DNA of 39,930 nt, from the NCBI GenBank assembly GCA_964440805.1, contig CAYTTR010000026.1:1-39930 (forward strand), in the 5' to 3' direction. The notes beneath the pieces are model-generated. The model searched no databases. It saw only the letters and a list, made by a program, of their open reading frames with translations, and was not told the origin of the DNA. A program made the translations under genes and the position numbers. The stretch comes from CAYTTR01 sp964440805. GTDB taxonomy: Bacteria > Acidobacteriota > Aminicenantia > Aminicenantales > Aminicenantaceae. This document shows, piece by piece, positions 1 to 8,393 of the stretch. How positions within the stretch are numbered: the stretch's first letter is position 1; the number at the start of each line of letters is the position of its first letter.

Positions 1-135
1 TGGAACTAAAATTTCACGTCACTTTGGGACAAAGCCTAAAAATAAATAAGGTCGAACTCTCAGGTGAATCCTGTTGCTGGTTGTATTTCTGGCAAGACTA
101 TGATAGAAATTTGAACCACAGAATTTGGAGAGAGA

Positions 136-557
136 ATGGCTGTCATCAGTAGTTCCTTTCTCAGGAAATATCTCCTCCCCGGCTTTGTTTTTCAATCCAT
201 GATCATTGCTGGAGGGTATGGAACAGGGAGGGAACTTGTAGAGTACTTCCTTAATTATGGTCCTCTGGGGGGCTTTTGGGAATGCTGCTGATCACCACTT
301 TGATATGGTCGATTATCCTGGCTGTAACCTTTGAATTCTCGCGTGTCTTCCGTGCCTATGACTACCGCACTTTCTACAGGAATCTACTCGGCCGGCACTT
401 GTTCATCTTTGAAATTCTGTATCTCATCAATTTTCTTCTCGTCCTGGCTGTCATAGGCTCGGCTGCTGGGGTTCTGATTAGATACAATTTTGGATTACCC
501 TAAATGGTCGGGGTTATGATTAGGCTCGCCGTCATAGGCTTTCTGACCTTTGAATGA
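136..557 (+). pseudogene. Decayed YkvI-like membrane transporter (N-terminal part)
   Basis: The ATG at 136 follows a GGAG ribosome site and opens a frame with GGYGTGRELVEYF, which resembles the start of YkvI-family polytopic membrane proteins. That frame stops at about 288, while the continuation (GMLLITTLIWSIILA onward) lies in another frame from about 276. One lost base near the T/G run at 270-280 explains this. The second frame meets a TAA at 501-503, but family-like sequence (VGVMIRLAVIGFLTF) continues past it to a TGA at 555-557. Only about 140 residues remain of a protein normally several hundred long. There are at least three lesions, so it is a dead gene. The family call rests on remembered similarity and is moderate; the decay is directly visible. 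Confidence 0.7.
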
Positions 558-580
558 AGGAGGGGTGATTATTCCGATGA

Positions 581-1126
581 ATCCGGCCATTGATTGTATT
601 GATTTTTGGGGTTTATCTTCACCCAAAAAAGCAATTAACCGAACAGGAAATAGAATCGGAAAGATTATCTACACTGTCTCATTCTATTCCTCAAGAGCGT
701 CCATTAAAGCTGAGCCCTGCTGATTGGGTTGATTTTTCTCTTATGCTAAATATTTTTTTTCTAATGGGCATTATTTATTTGAGTTATATTTTTTTTCGCC
801 ATGGTCTTAATCTTACTCTCAATAATGTTAACTTGATTTTCCTTACTCTTAGAATATTACTTCACAAAACTGCGAAGTCACTCTTGACCGCCAGCAAAGA
901 AGCGAGCAAGGTTTTGCATGGAATCGTTCTCCAATTTCCCCTCTATTCAGGCATATATGGCATTATTAAAGACATTGGATTGGCTACTCAAATATCTCAT
1001 TTTTTCATTAAAACATCTAACATCAATTCTTTTCCTACTATCGTATTTTATTATTCTTCTATTCTCAATTATTTTGTTCTCTCTGGCGGGTCAAAATGGG
1101 CCATTGAAGCCCCTTATCTAGACTGA
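581..1126 (+). pseudogene. Internal fragment of AtoE-type short-chain fatty acid transporter
   Basis: The frame encodes LNNVNLIFLTL, LLHKTAKSL, GIVLQFPLYSGIYGI, then LNYFVLSGGSKWAIEAPY. These match in order the second half of the AtoE (TIGR00366-type) short-chain fatty acid transporters, about residues 190-375 of 440. The N-terminal half is missing: an in-frame TGA lies at 578-580 and only a weak TTG start at 590 is available. The C-terminal half is also missing. The terminal TGA (1124-1126) lies inside the left inverted repeat of the adjacent IS1380 element, so the transporter frame was cut there. A proline normally found in the FVPSGG motif is Leu here, fitting relaxed selection. It is a non-functional remnant. 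Confidence 0.8.
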
Positions 1127-2752
1127 ATAATTCATAAAAAAAGCTATTTCCCTTCATAACGTATTGATATATAATACGTTAAAACCAAAATGAAGAGGAA
1201 ACAGCCATGAAAGATTGTACCAAACAATTGCTCTTTTTAAAGCCATTCCCAACAAAAAAATTGAAGCTGATTTTAATTGCGGTGAAGTCAGCTCCGATAC
1301 CGAAGTTCTTTTCCTCAGGGAGGTTGAAAACCGGATAGGTCTGACCGGAAATATGACTGACTCCTTGAGGGACAGGCGCCATCCCGGTTATGTTAAACAT
1401 CAACTCCTTGAGCTTTTCAAGCAGAGGATTTTCCAGATTGCCTGCGGTTATGAGGATGGCAATGACAGCAATGAACTGCGGAGTGATCCGATCATGAAAA
1501 TAGCCTGTGAGAGACTGCCCGATGAGGAGCAGGCACTGGCCAGTCAGCTTACCATCAGCCGGTTTGAAAATAGTATCTCCCGGACAGACCTTTATCGGAT
1601 CGCAGAAGTGTTTGTCGATGTGTTTATCCAATCGTACAGCGAACCGCCAAAAGGCATCATTTTGGATGTCGATGATACAGATGATCTGACTCACGGCCAC
1701 CAGCAGATGAGACTTTTCAACGCCTTTCACGTCGATTACTGCTATATGCCCATTCACATCTATGAAGGGCGAAGCGGCAAATTGACAACAAAAGTGCTGC
1801 GGCCTGGAAAGCGGCCTACAGGCAAGTAGATCGTCTCTATCCTCAAGCGGGTGGTCCAAAAAATCAGGCAGGCCTGGCCTGAGGTGGGCATCCTTTTGCG
1901 AGCAGATTCCTACTACTCCTGTCCTGTGGTTTTTGAATTTTGTGAAGCAAAAGACATGAAATATGTTCTTGGGTTTAAACCCCTCTCTCCCCTGGTCAGA
2001 CAACTCAAGCCCCTTGTTGAAAAGGCCTCACAGAGGTTCGATCTGGAGAAACGGCCTGTTAGAATGTTCACAGAGACTCTCTATAAAGCCAAATTCTGGC
2101 CGAAGAGGCGCAGAGTTATTGCTAAAGTCGAATATACCAGTCTCGGGTCCAACTCCCGTTTCATCATCACCAACCTGGAACACTGGAACCACCGGTTCAT
2201 TTATGAAACAGTCTTTTCTGGCCGGGGAGCCATGGAACTTATGATCAAGGAACACAAGAACCATCTGATGTCTGACCGAACTTCGTGCCCAAGCTTTTCC
2301 GCTAACCAGTTCCGGCTTTTTCTTCATTCGGCCGCCTATGTGCTCCTCCATATCCTCCGTGCGCTCCACTTGAAAGGAACTGAATGGGCCTCGGCCCAAT
2401 TCGATACCATACGTCTGAAAATAATTAAGATCGGAGCACGGATAAGACGACTCTCTCGGAAAATCAGGATTCATCTGCCCACCTCCTTCCCCTGGAAAGA
2501 GGAGCTGCAGAAAATCTGGCTCTCCTGCTGTGGAGCTGGAGAAACGTAACAACTACGGGAAAAGCCATCTATTAGAAAATCACTCATATTTAACGTGAAA
2601 CCTCTATCCTTTTGAGGAAAAATCACTGCAATATCCCAGAATCTATAACCATCACTACACTTGTTCAATTGAATCCATTCATATGCTGGGTTTTTTAATT
2701 GCCCTTGAATCATTTTTGCCCGTACTTTAAAATTTATGAATAGATCAGGCTA
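1119..2752 (+). mobile_element. IS1380-family insertion sequence, inactivated
   Basis: An imperfect terminal inverted repeat can be read directly. The left end 1119-1138 is TAGACTGAATAATTCATAAA; the right end, read on the minus strand from 2752 to 2733, is TAGCCTGATCTATTCATAAA, 16 of 20 identical. The element is about 1.63 kb, normal for IS1380, and holds one transposase frame on the plus strand. The exact outer limits could differ by a few bases. No matching 4-5 bp target duplication is apparent next to the repeats. The left flank is the middle of a transporter gene and the right flank is the 3' end of a peptidase gene on the other strand, so this is a rearranged junction, not a simple insertion. 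Confidence 0.8.
1207..2549 (+). pseudogene. IS1380-family transposase, frameshifted and interrupted by a stop
   Basis: The ATG at 1207 gives MKDCTKQLLFLKPFPTKK, then the frame must shift at the seven-A run near 1247-1254 to reach IEADFNCGEVSSDTEVLFL, typical of IS1380 DDE transposases. Downstream motifs include GYEDGNDSNELRSDP, ILDVDDTDD (a catalytic Asp region) and LLRADSYYSC. A TAG at 1827-1829 interrupts the frame between RPGKRPTGK and IVSILKRVVQ; the reading frame is the same on both sides, so it is a point nonsense change, probably from CAG. The rest (to GAGET) is intact. With one frameshift and one nonsense codon the enzyme should not be made, unless the A-run slips and the stop is suppressed. 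Confidence 0.85.
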
Positions 2753-4432
2753 ATATTCGTTATTGGAGTACTTTGTAATCAGCAGATAACGGAGATCTCG
2801 GTACATTTTAACAATTTTTTTCATTCTTGTTTTTGTTAGCTCAGTAAGATACTTTTTAGCTTTTGATGGATTTTTTCTATAAATTTCCAGAGCTTTTTCT
2901 TCAATATTCTGTTGTTCTGTGAAAAATTCATCTTCTAAAGGGTCCCTAACTGCCCACAAATCTTTTATAGCTTCCTGCCATTTTAAATGGAGAAGATTGT
3001 CTACGAAATCAACAGCCCAACGGGCTGACTTATTACTGAATTTGGACATATCATATGTCTTATAAAGAGGAGAAATCTCTTGGACTCCGGCGTAGATGGG
3101 AACATAGGTGCTGACATAAGGATTATCAACATAAAACCAGTAAACTCCTCCTACAGGATTAGGCAGCCATTCTCTAAGTTGGGCCACCATCCCATATCCA
3201 TGTGAAGCAATCGTTCGATGATTGTTGATACGCAAGAGCTTCTTCATATCTGAAAAGGGAAAAGGATTTGTTAAGGGGCTTTTTTGGTATTTTCCCTCTG
3301 GACCTGGAATTAACCACGCAGGATCAGAGGTCATGTCATATACTGTATCTTTGAAAAAAGAACGTTGGAAGACAATGATGTCTTGTACAGATAGTTTTTT
3401 TTCTGCCTTAATGGAGAAGGGATAGAAAGAAGCTCCTTCCATATGCTGGTGGTACAAAGTCGAAGGGCCTGAAGGTCCACTGAGATTCCGCTGTGGCCAC
3501 CCTTTAAAATGAGGAGCGACTCGACTATAAATCAGCCATAATCGGCTGAGGTTGCCTTCTTTTATGGGAGGCGCGTAGGCTTCCTGCCAGATAAAAGGTT
3601 TACCGCTTGAGGGATCATACCATCCATGATCAATAGCGACTTGCATGTAATTTTTAGATGCCATGAAGTTTGGATTATCTAAATCGATTTCCCTTATCCT
3701 TACATAATTTGGAATCACTGTTATGTGGTCATCAGGAACTCTTCGGGCCGCCCAGATGGCACCCAACTCTCCACTGTCAGGGTCCCAATTTTTTCCCACG
3801 CTGAAAATCTCTAATACCCAGAGTTCTTTGGGATCAGCGATGCATAAAGCTTCTGCTCCCCCGCAGGAAGGAAGAAAACCATACTTCTCGACCAATGTGG
3901 TTATTAATTTTAAAGCTTCTCTGGCTGTTTTGCATCTTTGAAGCGCAAAGGCTTGGGCTTGTTCAATAGTCATTATTTGTTTGGTGATACCCTTAATATA
4001 AACAGTTTCCAGTTCTTTTTTCTGGCTGCAAGTGCTTTCTGCTATAGCTAGTTGATGCTCATTCATATGGGAATATCCTGTATGAAAATAGGCATATGTT
4101 TTCTCTGCCTGGGGGATTTCACCAATGACTTGACCGTAGTCTCCTAAAGGCAAACCGGCACGGGGATCCTTTCTTCCAAAATAAACCATTCCCCAGTGAA
4201 CATAGGCCATGGCTCCTTTTTTGTAAGTCTGGGCAGGAACTACATGAACCCGACATTCGCTCGAACAATCAGTTTGGGAAGTTATAACTGACCCATCTGC
4301 AGTCGCTTCTTTTCCAACCCCTATAACAGTACAGCCTTGAGGGTAGATAAAAGGATTATCATCCAACTCAAATGCAGCTAAGAAAATAACTGTTGTAAAA
4401 AGTATCAAACAGATTAAATTGAAAAGTCGCAT
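2750..4432 (-). CDS. C69-family dipeptidase, exported (N-terminal nucleophile Cys)
   Basis: This is a family C69 (PepD-like) dipeptidase of about 560 residues that hydrolyses di- and short peptides. I chose the ATG at 4432 because AGGAG lies upstream and the protein then begins MRLFNLICLILFTTVIFLAA, a clean signal peptide; an upstream ATG at 4480 adds 16 charged residues. QGCTVIGVGKEATADGS follows the signal, with Cys34 as the expected autocatalytically exposed nucleophile. LPSCGGAEALCIADPKE and the C-terminal half (RTIASHGYGMVAQLREW, YAGV) fit the family. The export signal suggests a periplasmic role. The C-terminus ends KYSNNEY with TAG at 2750-2752. Those three bases are also the first three bases of the IS1380 terminal repeat, so the natural C-terminus has probably been trimmed by a few residues. 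Confidence 0.85.
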   Translation of the reverse strand: MRLFNLICLILFTTVIFLAAFELDDNPFIYPQGCTVIGVGKEATADGSVITSQTDCSSECRVHVVPAQTYKKGAMAYVHWGMVYFGRKDPRAGLPLGDYGQVIGEIPQAEKTYAYFHTGYSHMNEHQLAIAESTCSQKKELETVYIKGITKQIMTIEQAQAFALQRCKTAREALKLITTLVEKYGFLPSCGGAEALCIADPKELWVLEIFSVGKNWDPDSGELGAIWAARRVPDDHITVIPNYVRIREIDLDNPNFMASKNYMQVAIDHGWYDPSSGKPFIWQEAYAPPIKEGNLSRLWLIYSRVAPHFKGWPQRNLSGPSGPSTLYHQHMEGASFYPFSIKAEKKLSVQDIIVFQRSFFKDTVYDMTSDPAWLIPGPEGKYQKSPLTNPFPFSDMKKLLRINNHRTIASHGYGMVAQLREWLPNPVGGVYWFYVDNPYVSTYVPIYAGVQEISPLYKTYDMSKFSNKSARWAVDFVDNLLHLKWQEAIKDLWAVRDPLEDEFFTEQQNIEEKALEIYRKNPSKAKKYLTELTKTRMKKIVKMYRDLRYLLITKYSNNEY

Positions 4433-4585
4433 TTTGGCCTTTCTCCTATCTTTAATCAAAATATTAATATTTTTATTCATAAAATCATGTTTATATAACT
4501 GTAAAAATTAATAGATGGAATGAATTGTCCATATTTGTAATTATCCTGTCAAGTCATTAAAAATCTAACCAATGGGTTATGTTTA

Positions 4586-4900
4586 TCAATTTATTATTTT
4601 GATAAGATCTAACATAGATTTCTTTACCAGAGGTAGAAGTTCCTTTTTTAAAGGAATCTGATTAATTCCTATAATCTCAGCTAGACCAATATATTCACGA
4701 GGAATTCCTATAGAGCTAAAGAAAAATCCTTCAAAGTAGTATCCTATAATTACCACATCTCTTCCTCTACTTTTCAATAAAGTAGTTGAAAATAAAATCC
4801 CTATTCCAATTAGAATTAGAATAATTCCAACCTTTCTTTTTTTATTTCTCCTCCATTTTCCTTTGACTTTATAATTCCCGTAATTCATCTTAATAGCCAT
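4586..4900 (-). CDS. Hypothetical small membrane protein
   Basis: The 104-residue protein has a basic N-terminus (KGKWRRNKKRKVG) and one strong membrane segment (IILILIGIGILFSTTLL), then a mildly hydrophobic stretch (VVIIGYYFEGFFFSSIGI) and a short basic C-terminal tail. I do not recognise the family. Its ATG overlaps the last 11 bases of the upstream gene, which implies translational coupling; a second ATG four codons in is an equally possible start because no Shine-Dalgarno site is visible. The region is clearly more AT-rich than the core genes to the right, as expected for acquired DNA. It probably acts together with its overlapping partner at the inner membrane; any function is unknown. 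Confidence 0.55.
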   Translation of the reverse strand: MAIKMNYGNYKVKGKWRRNKKRKVGIILILIGIGILFSTTLLKSRGRDVVIIGYYFEGFFFSSIGIPREYIGLAEIIGINQIPLKKELLPLVKKSMLDLIKIIN

Positions 4901-5423
4901 AAAATTTTCTTATTTTATCTTCAATGTCTGCCCATTCCTTATTGATAATTTTTCTTACTTCCTCTTCCGCAGCAAAATAATTCTCAAGTCTCAAGTCTTC
5001 ATCATCTAAAAGAGCTGTCCATAAAGCATCCTGCAAGGCATCTATTTGTTTGCTCATACTTTTTGATATCATATATTTTCTTTCTAAAAAGAATTCTCTG
5101 AGTTCATCAATTTTCTTAATTAATTTTTCTCCATTTCTTGATTTACCTCTTAAGTGAATCGCCAATATTTTTAGTTTGTCAATAAAAGGATTATAAAATT
5201 CAATTATTCTCTTCTCCCAAAAACCTGAATTTCTTTTTTCCTTTGTTTCTTTTACGAGCATTTGTGTTTGAATTGCATAATAAAGTGTAATGAGCACAAG
5301 TACTATTGTCGATCCCGCTTGAATTTTATTACTAATTGATAGATCCTTAAGACCTATAAAAATAAAACCTTCAATTATAATAATGAGAATCACACCTAGA
5401 AATAATTTCCAATCTCTTTTCAT
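4890..5423 (-). CDS. Hypothetical membrane-anchored protein with helical cytoplasmic domain
   Basis: This 177-residue protein has two N-terminal membrane helices (LFLGVILIIIIEGFIFIGL and AGSTIVLVLITLYYAIQTQ). A charged, largely helical domain follows (ETKEKRNSGFWEKRIIEFYNP, then KIDELREFFLERKYM) and an acidic C-terminus (EEEVRKIINKEWADIEDKIRK). The YYAIQTQxLVKET junction is a pattern I associate with small accessory-genome membrane proteins of unknown role; this is not a firm family call. It overlaps the 104-residue gene downstream by 11 bases. The pair sits in an AT-rich block beside a truncated OLD-like nuclease and IS remnants, so a defence- or phage-related origin is possible but unproven. 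Confidence 0.6.
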   Translation of the reverse strand: MKRDWKLFLGVILIIIIEGFIFIGLKDLSISNKIQAGSTIVLVLITLYYAIQTQMLVKETKEKRNSGFWEKRIIEFYNPFIDKLKILAIHLRGKSRNGEKLIKKIDELREFFLERKYMISKSMSKQIDALQDALWTALLDDEDLRLENYFAAEEEVRKIINKEWADIEDKIRKFYGY

Positions 5424-5535
5424 TTAACCCTCTTATTTCAGGCTAAACTACAGCCCTGGCACTAGTAAAAAGATTAACCTAGTTCAACTTTAACAAATTC
5501 TTGGCCTCCACCCTCCTCAACTACTCAACATCAGC

Positions 5536-6150
5536 TTAACCTCTGGGATTCCCTAAGATGTCATCACGCCAAGGAATCAATATCTTTTCGACTATGTCCT
5601 TAATTTCAGTATCAAGATTTTCCTTAGATAGATGTTCCTGAAGCAACTTTTGAAGATTACTTCCACGCGGTATAGTAAAACCGTGAATAGAAGCTAAATC
5701 ACAAAACTTTTTATTCTGTTTACCGTGCAAGATTTTCTTTACTGCGTTTTCTTTTTCTGAATCACCTTGCTGCGCAGCGACATGGGCAGACTCAGGAATA
5801 TAGAACTCTATCTCCCTCTTGGCCAAAATGTGACAGATTTCATTATGTCTGTTTAAAGCATTTGAGAACTTCATACTATTCCTAGAAGGTTTAGCAGTCG
5901 GACGAGCATCGCGATCTCTAATCCAAAGCCTGTATGTTTTCCCCGGCACTATATTTGAGATGTTAATCGTGCCTTTGATAATGCCATCAGCAGCACTTCC
6001 GGCATATTGGACAACAGCAACAGCAATATCCTTAAATTCTTTCTGATAAAGCCTATGTATAACATGCTCAAAAAAAATCACATCGCTTTGTCCCTCAACA
6101 AGTAATACAAGATCATTTTGCAGCAAATCTCCGGGGCGAAGTCCGTGGTG
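5536..6150 (-). pseudogene. 5'-truncated TOPRIM nuclease fragment (OLD-family-like C-terminus)
   Basis: The frame reads RPGDLLQNDLVLLVEGQSDVIFFEH, then about 60 residues later YRLWIRDRDARP. This is the TOPRIM pattern: a Glu in the VEG motif, then an Asp-x-Asp motif that binds metal. The RPxDLLQ lead-in is typical of the join between the ATPase domain and the TOPRIM domain in OLD-family ATP-dependent nucleases. Nothing of the N-terminal ATPase (Walker A, ABC-like signature) is present, because the upstream side runs into the IS1634 remnant at about 6130-6152. The only start is a weak TTG at 6126. About 196 residues remain, ending in DDILGNPRG. I read it as a remnant of a defence-type nuclease; a stand-alone TOPRIM protein is the alternative. 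Confidence 0.6.
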
Positions 6151-6152
6151 AT

Positions 6153-6506
6153 ATGTTCGTCCGGAAGAAAAAATCCGGCCCCCGTACCTACCTCTGTATC
6201 GTCGAAAACTACAGAGAAGGGAAAAAAGTCAAACAACGCACGGTGGCCAACCTGGGAAGATACGATCATCTCAAACAATCCGGCAAACTCGATGCCCTGG
6301 TAAAAAGCTTTGCCAAATTCTCAGAGAAGGTCGCAGTGCTTTCTGCTTACAAGGAAGATAAGACGCTGAGCTGCTGGGCAAAAGAGTGGAGGAACGTGCT
6401 TGTGTTCTCCCGGTTGTGGGAGGAGCTGGGAGTGGGAAAGATCATCCGCAGACTCCAGAGGCATAAGAAAGTGGAGTTTTCGCTGGATCGAGCTCTTTTA
6501 TGCTGA
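6153..6506 (+). pseudogene. IS1634-family transposase, N-terminal fragment
   Basis: The frame starts MFVRKKKSGPRTYLCIVEN and continues REGKKVKQRTVANLGRYDHL, the characteristic N-terminus of IS1634-family DDE transposases, which normally exceed 500 residues. Only 117 residues remain. The stop TGA at 6504-6506 coincides with TGACCCCC, the likely left terminal repeat of the IS3-family remnant that follows, so the IS1634 gene was broken by that insertion and its larger 3' part has been lost. On its other side it abuts the truncated TOPRIM gene. GC is higher than in the AT-rich genes to the left. Confidence 0.8.
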
Positions 6507-6810
6507 CCCCCTGAGAAGGTGGACACCTCGGAGAGGTAGAGTTTATAATTTCTTTTGGAGGTATTAGGATGAAACTTCGGAAATGGTCGGCTGAAGAGAA
6601 AACGGCAATTGTGCTGGAGGGGATGAAGGGGGAAAAATCCATTGCTGAGATCTGCCGGGATCATCAGATCAGTCAGAATCTCTATTACCGTTGGAGGGAT
6701 CGATTTTAGAGGCTGGTCAAAAAGGTTTAGGGCCAGTGAATGCGGACGAAGCGAAGGCGTTGCGAGCTGAGAGTGAGAAACTTCAGAAGATCATCGGCCG
6801 GGCGATTTGA
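6504..6810 (+). mobile_element. IS3-family insertion sequence remnant (left end and orfA only)
   Basis: The remnant begins at TGACCCCCTGAGAAGGTGGA, a typical IS3-family left terminal repeat, followed by a GGAGG site and orfA. orfB, which carries the DDE integrase domain, and the right terminal repeat are absent. The sequence runs into the 3' flank of the symporter gene near 6811. It was inserted within the IS1634 transposase frame and then lost its right side by deletion. Confidence 0.7.
6569..6810 (+). pseudogene. IS3-family OrfA (helix-turn-helix) fragment, frameshifted
   Basis: The ATG at 6569 has a GGAGG site upstream and gives MKLRKWSAEEKTAIVLEGMK followed by SIAEICRDHQISQNLYYRW, an HTH_Tnp_1-type OrfA. 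The frame stops with TAG at 6707-6709. The family continuation (EAGQKGLGPVNADEAKALRA, then KLQKIIGR) is in the next frame, so one T was lost at the T-run 6704-6707. The coding pattern ends at IIGRAI with a TGA at 6808-6810, before the leucine-zipper end of OrfA. It is dead. Confidence 0.8.
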
Positions 6811-6831
6811 GCCTGTTCTTCAATCCATTTT

Positions 6832-8292
6832 TCAACCGGACTCGACATTCTGTTTTTCCTTTTTACAAAGACTGACCATAATTATGGCCAAACAAGAGAA
6901 AAAGAAGGCTGGAATAAGCTCGTAAAGGCCGGTGGGGTCTTTAAGGAATAATTTCCAGATAATTGTAACCAGGGTTCCGGTTATCATTCCCGCCAGTATA
7001 CCTCCCTTGGTGGTCTTTTTCCAATATAGAGAAAAAATTAGGCTTGTTCCAAAAGAGGCGCCCAGACCTCCCCAGGCAAAAAGCACTAACCAGAAGATAA
7101 GATCCTGGGCGACGTAAGCCATAATCAGGGCTAAAATTCCTGAAAGAAAGACCACTGTCCGGCTCAACTTGAGTTTGAGGCGTTCATCAAAAGTTTTTTT
7201 GCTTTTTATAATTTTTTCGTAGATATCTCGAGCAAAGGTGCTGGCCACTACCAAAAGCTGGGAATCGGCTGTAGACAGTATGGCGGCAAATATTCCGCCT
7301 ATTATTAATCCATAAATTACCGGTCCAAAGAATTCCGAGGAAAGTACCAGATAGATCATTTCCGGATCACTGCCGGGAAGGTTTTCGGTGGATGGAACCA
7401 AATTCCGGCCCAGTAATCCGATAAAGACTGCTCCCCAGCCAAGAATCACATTCCAGATTGTCCCGATAACCGCAGACAGGCGGAGTTTATCCTCTTTGTC
7501 GATGGACATATAGCGGACCACGATATGAGGTTGGCCGGGGGAGCCCAAACCGATTCCTAGAAAGCCAATGATTACTCCGAATCCAAGAGAAAAGGGATCA
7601 ACCAAGGCAGGATTGAGCTGAGAAAGGGAGTCCAGAAGAACTCCTGTTCCACCTACCTTGAGTAATCCATATATAGGAAAAACGACCAGGGCAATTATCA
7701 AAATGATGGCTCTGACCACGTCATTGTAGGCTACGGCGATGTAGCCTCCCATGATCATATAAATAAGTATCAATATTCCTGCTATGGCAAGAGAAGTAAA
7801 GAAGGGTAGATTCAGGGCTGTACTCAAGGACTTGGCTCCAGCATTGAACTGGGCAGCGACATAAGCGGTTATGAAAATGGCTATGATAGATGCACCTGCT
7901 TTGCGGAGGGTTTTTTTACTGTCATTGAATCTGCGCTCGAAGTAATCAAGAAGAGTAAGACAATCATATTCTTCGGTTTGACAGCGGAGCTTGCGGCCGA
8001 TATAGATGAACTGGAACATCTCAACTGTAATATAGCCCACAATAGCCCAGACCGCGCCTGTGCCCTGAGTATAGGCCATACCGCTTACTCCCAGAACAAG
8101 CCAGGAAGACCGGCCCGAAGAAACTGCCGAAAGGGCTACTACAAATTTGTTCATCATCCGGCCGCCGATAAAAAAATCCGACTGGTTTTTGGTCCGGCGC
8201 ATGGTTAAAAGGCCGATGAGCACAGGCAAGAAAAGGGTAATAACAAAGATGAGAAAAGCTACCGGATGAGCAAGCTTGTCGTAAATATCCAT
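6832..8292 (-). CDS. Sodium/solute symporter, PutP-like (SSS family)
   Basis: This is a 486-residue polytopic inner-membrane protein of the SSS family, which imports a solute such as proline with sodium. Visible family marks are the early ALSAVSSGRSSWLVLGVSG stretch, corresponding to the sodium-site helix of PutP, GGYIAVAYNDVVRAIILI, and the late signature GGIFAAILSTADSQLLVVAS. Around thirteen hydrophobic segments can be counted. PutP-like is the best subgroup by pattern, but the substrate cannot be fixed from sequence. The ATG at 8292 overlaps the stop of the 33-codon gene upstream, so it is probably translated by coupling. Its 3' end lies about 20 bases from the IS3 remnant. Confidence 0.88.
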   Translation of the reverse strand: MDIYDKLAHPVAFLIFVITLFLPVLIGLLTMRRTKNQSDFFIGGRMMNKFVVALSAVSSGRSSWLVLGVSGMAYTQGTGAVWAIVGYITVEMFQFIYIGRKLRCQTEEYDCLTLLDYFERRFNDSKKTLRKAGASIIAIFITAYVAAQFNAGAKSLSTALNLPFFTSLAIAGILILIYMIMGGYIAVAYNDVVRAIILIIALVVFPIYGLLKVGGTGVLLDSLSQLNPALVDPFSLGFGVIIGFLGIGLGSPGQPHIVVRYMSIDKEDKLRLSAVIGTIWNVILGWGAVFIGLLGRNLVPSTENLPGSDPEMIYLVLSSEFFGPVIYGLIIGGIFAAILSTADSQLLVVASTFARDIYEKIIKSKKTFDERLKLKLSRTVVFLSGILALIMAYVAQDLIFWLVLFAWGGLGASFGTSLIFSLYWKKTTKGGILAGMITGTLVTIIWKLFLKDPTGLYELIPAFFFSCLAIIMVSLCKKEKQNVESG

Positions 8293-8393
8293 TATTTTTT
8301 CTCTTTCTTTTTTCTTGATAGAAAAAAGATTAGAAAAGAGGTTCCTATAATCATAAGAGGGAGAATGAATAAAACAAAATGAGCTCCCAGCAT
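8292..8393 (-). CDS. 33-residue membrane protein coupled to the symporter (small accessory protein candidate)
   Basis: This short frame encodes MLGAHFVLFILPLMIIGTS followed by FLIFFLSRKKKEKK: one transmembrane helix and a strongly basic C-terminal tail. Its ATG is preceded by a full GGAGG (minus strand, plus-strand bases 8401-8405) seven bases upstream, the best ribosome site in this locus. Its TAA overlaps the ATG of the symporter (sequence TAATG), so the symporter depends on its translation. Small single-helix proteins encoded just before SSS transporters are a known arrangement, and the MLG start resembles the group called symporter small accessory protein. It is likely a subunit or stabiliser of the transporter; this role is inference. 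Confidence 0.75.
   Translation of the reverse strand: MLGAHFVLFILPLMIIGTSFLIFFLSRKKKEKK

Noticed and set aside
3..149. Open frame at the left edge that could be the end of an upstream gene
   Set aside because: It has no recognisable family pattern, overlaps the YkvI-like start, and cannot be extended beyond the window.
1179..2003. Long minus-strand frame of 274 residues
   Set aside because: It is a shadow of the IS1380 transposase coding strand with no family pattern.
2471..2713. Minus-strand 80-residue frame with protein-like composition (YEWIQLNKCSDGYRFWDI)
   Set aside because: It lies inside the 3' part of the IS1380 element and runs antisense into the transposase; no family recognised and no ribosome site, so chance or a relic.
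2733..2756. Target-site duplication for the IS1380 element
   Set aside because: TAT occurs near both ends but not directly adjacent to matched repeat ends; too short to claim.
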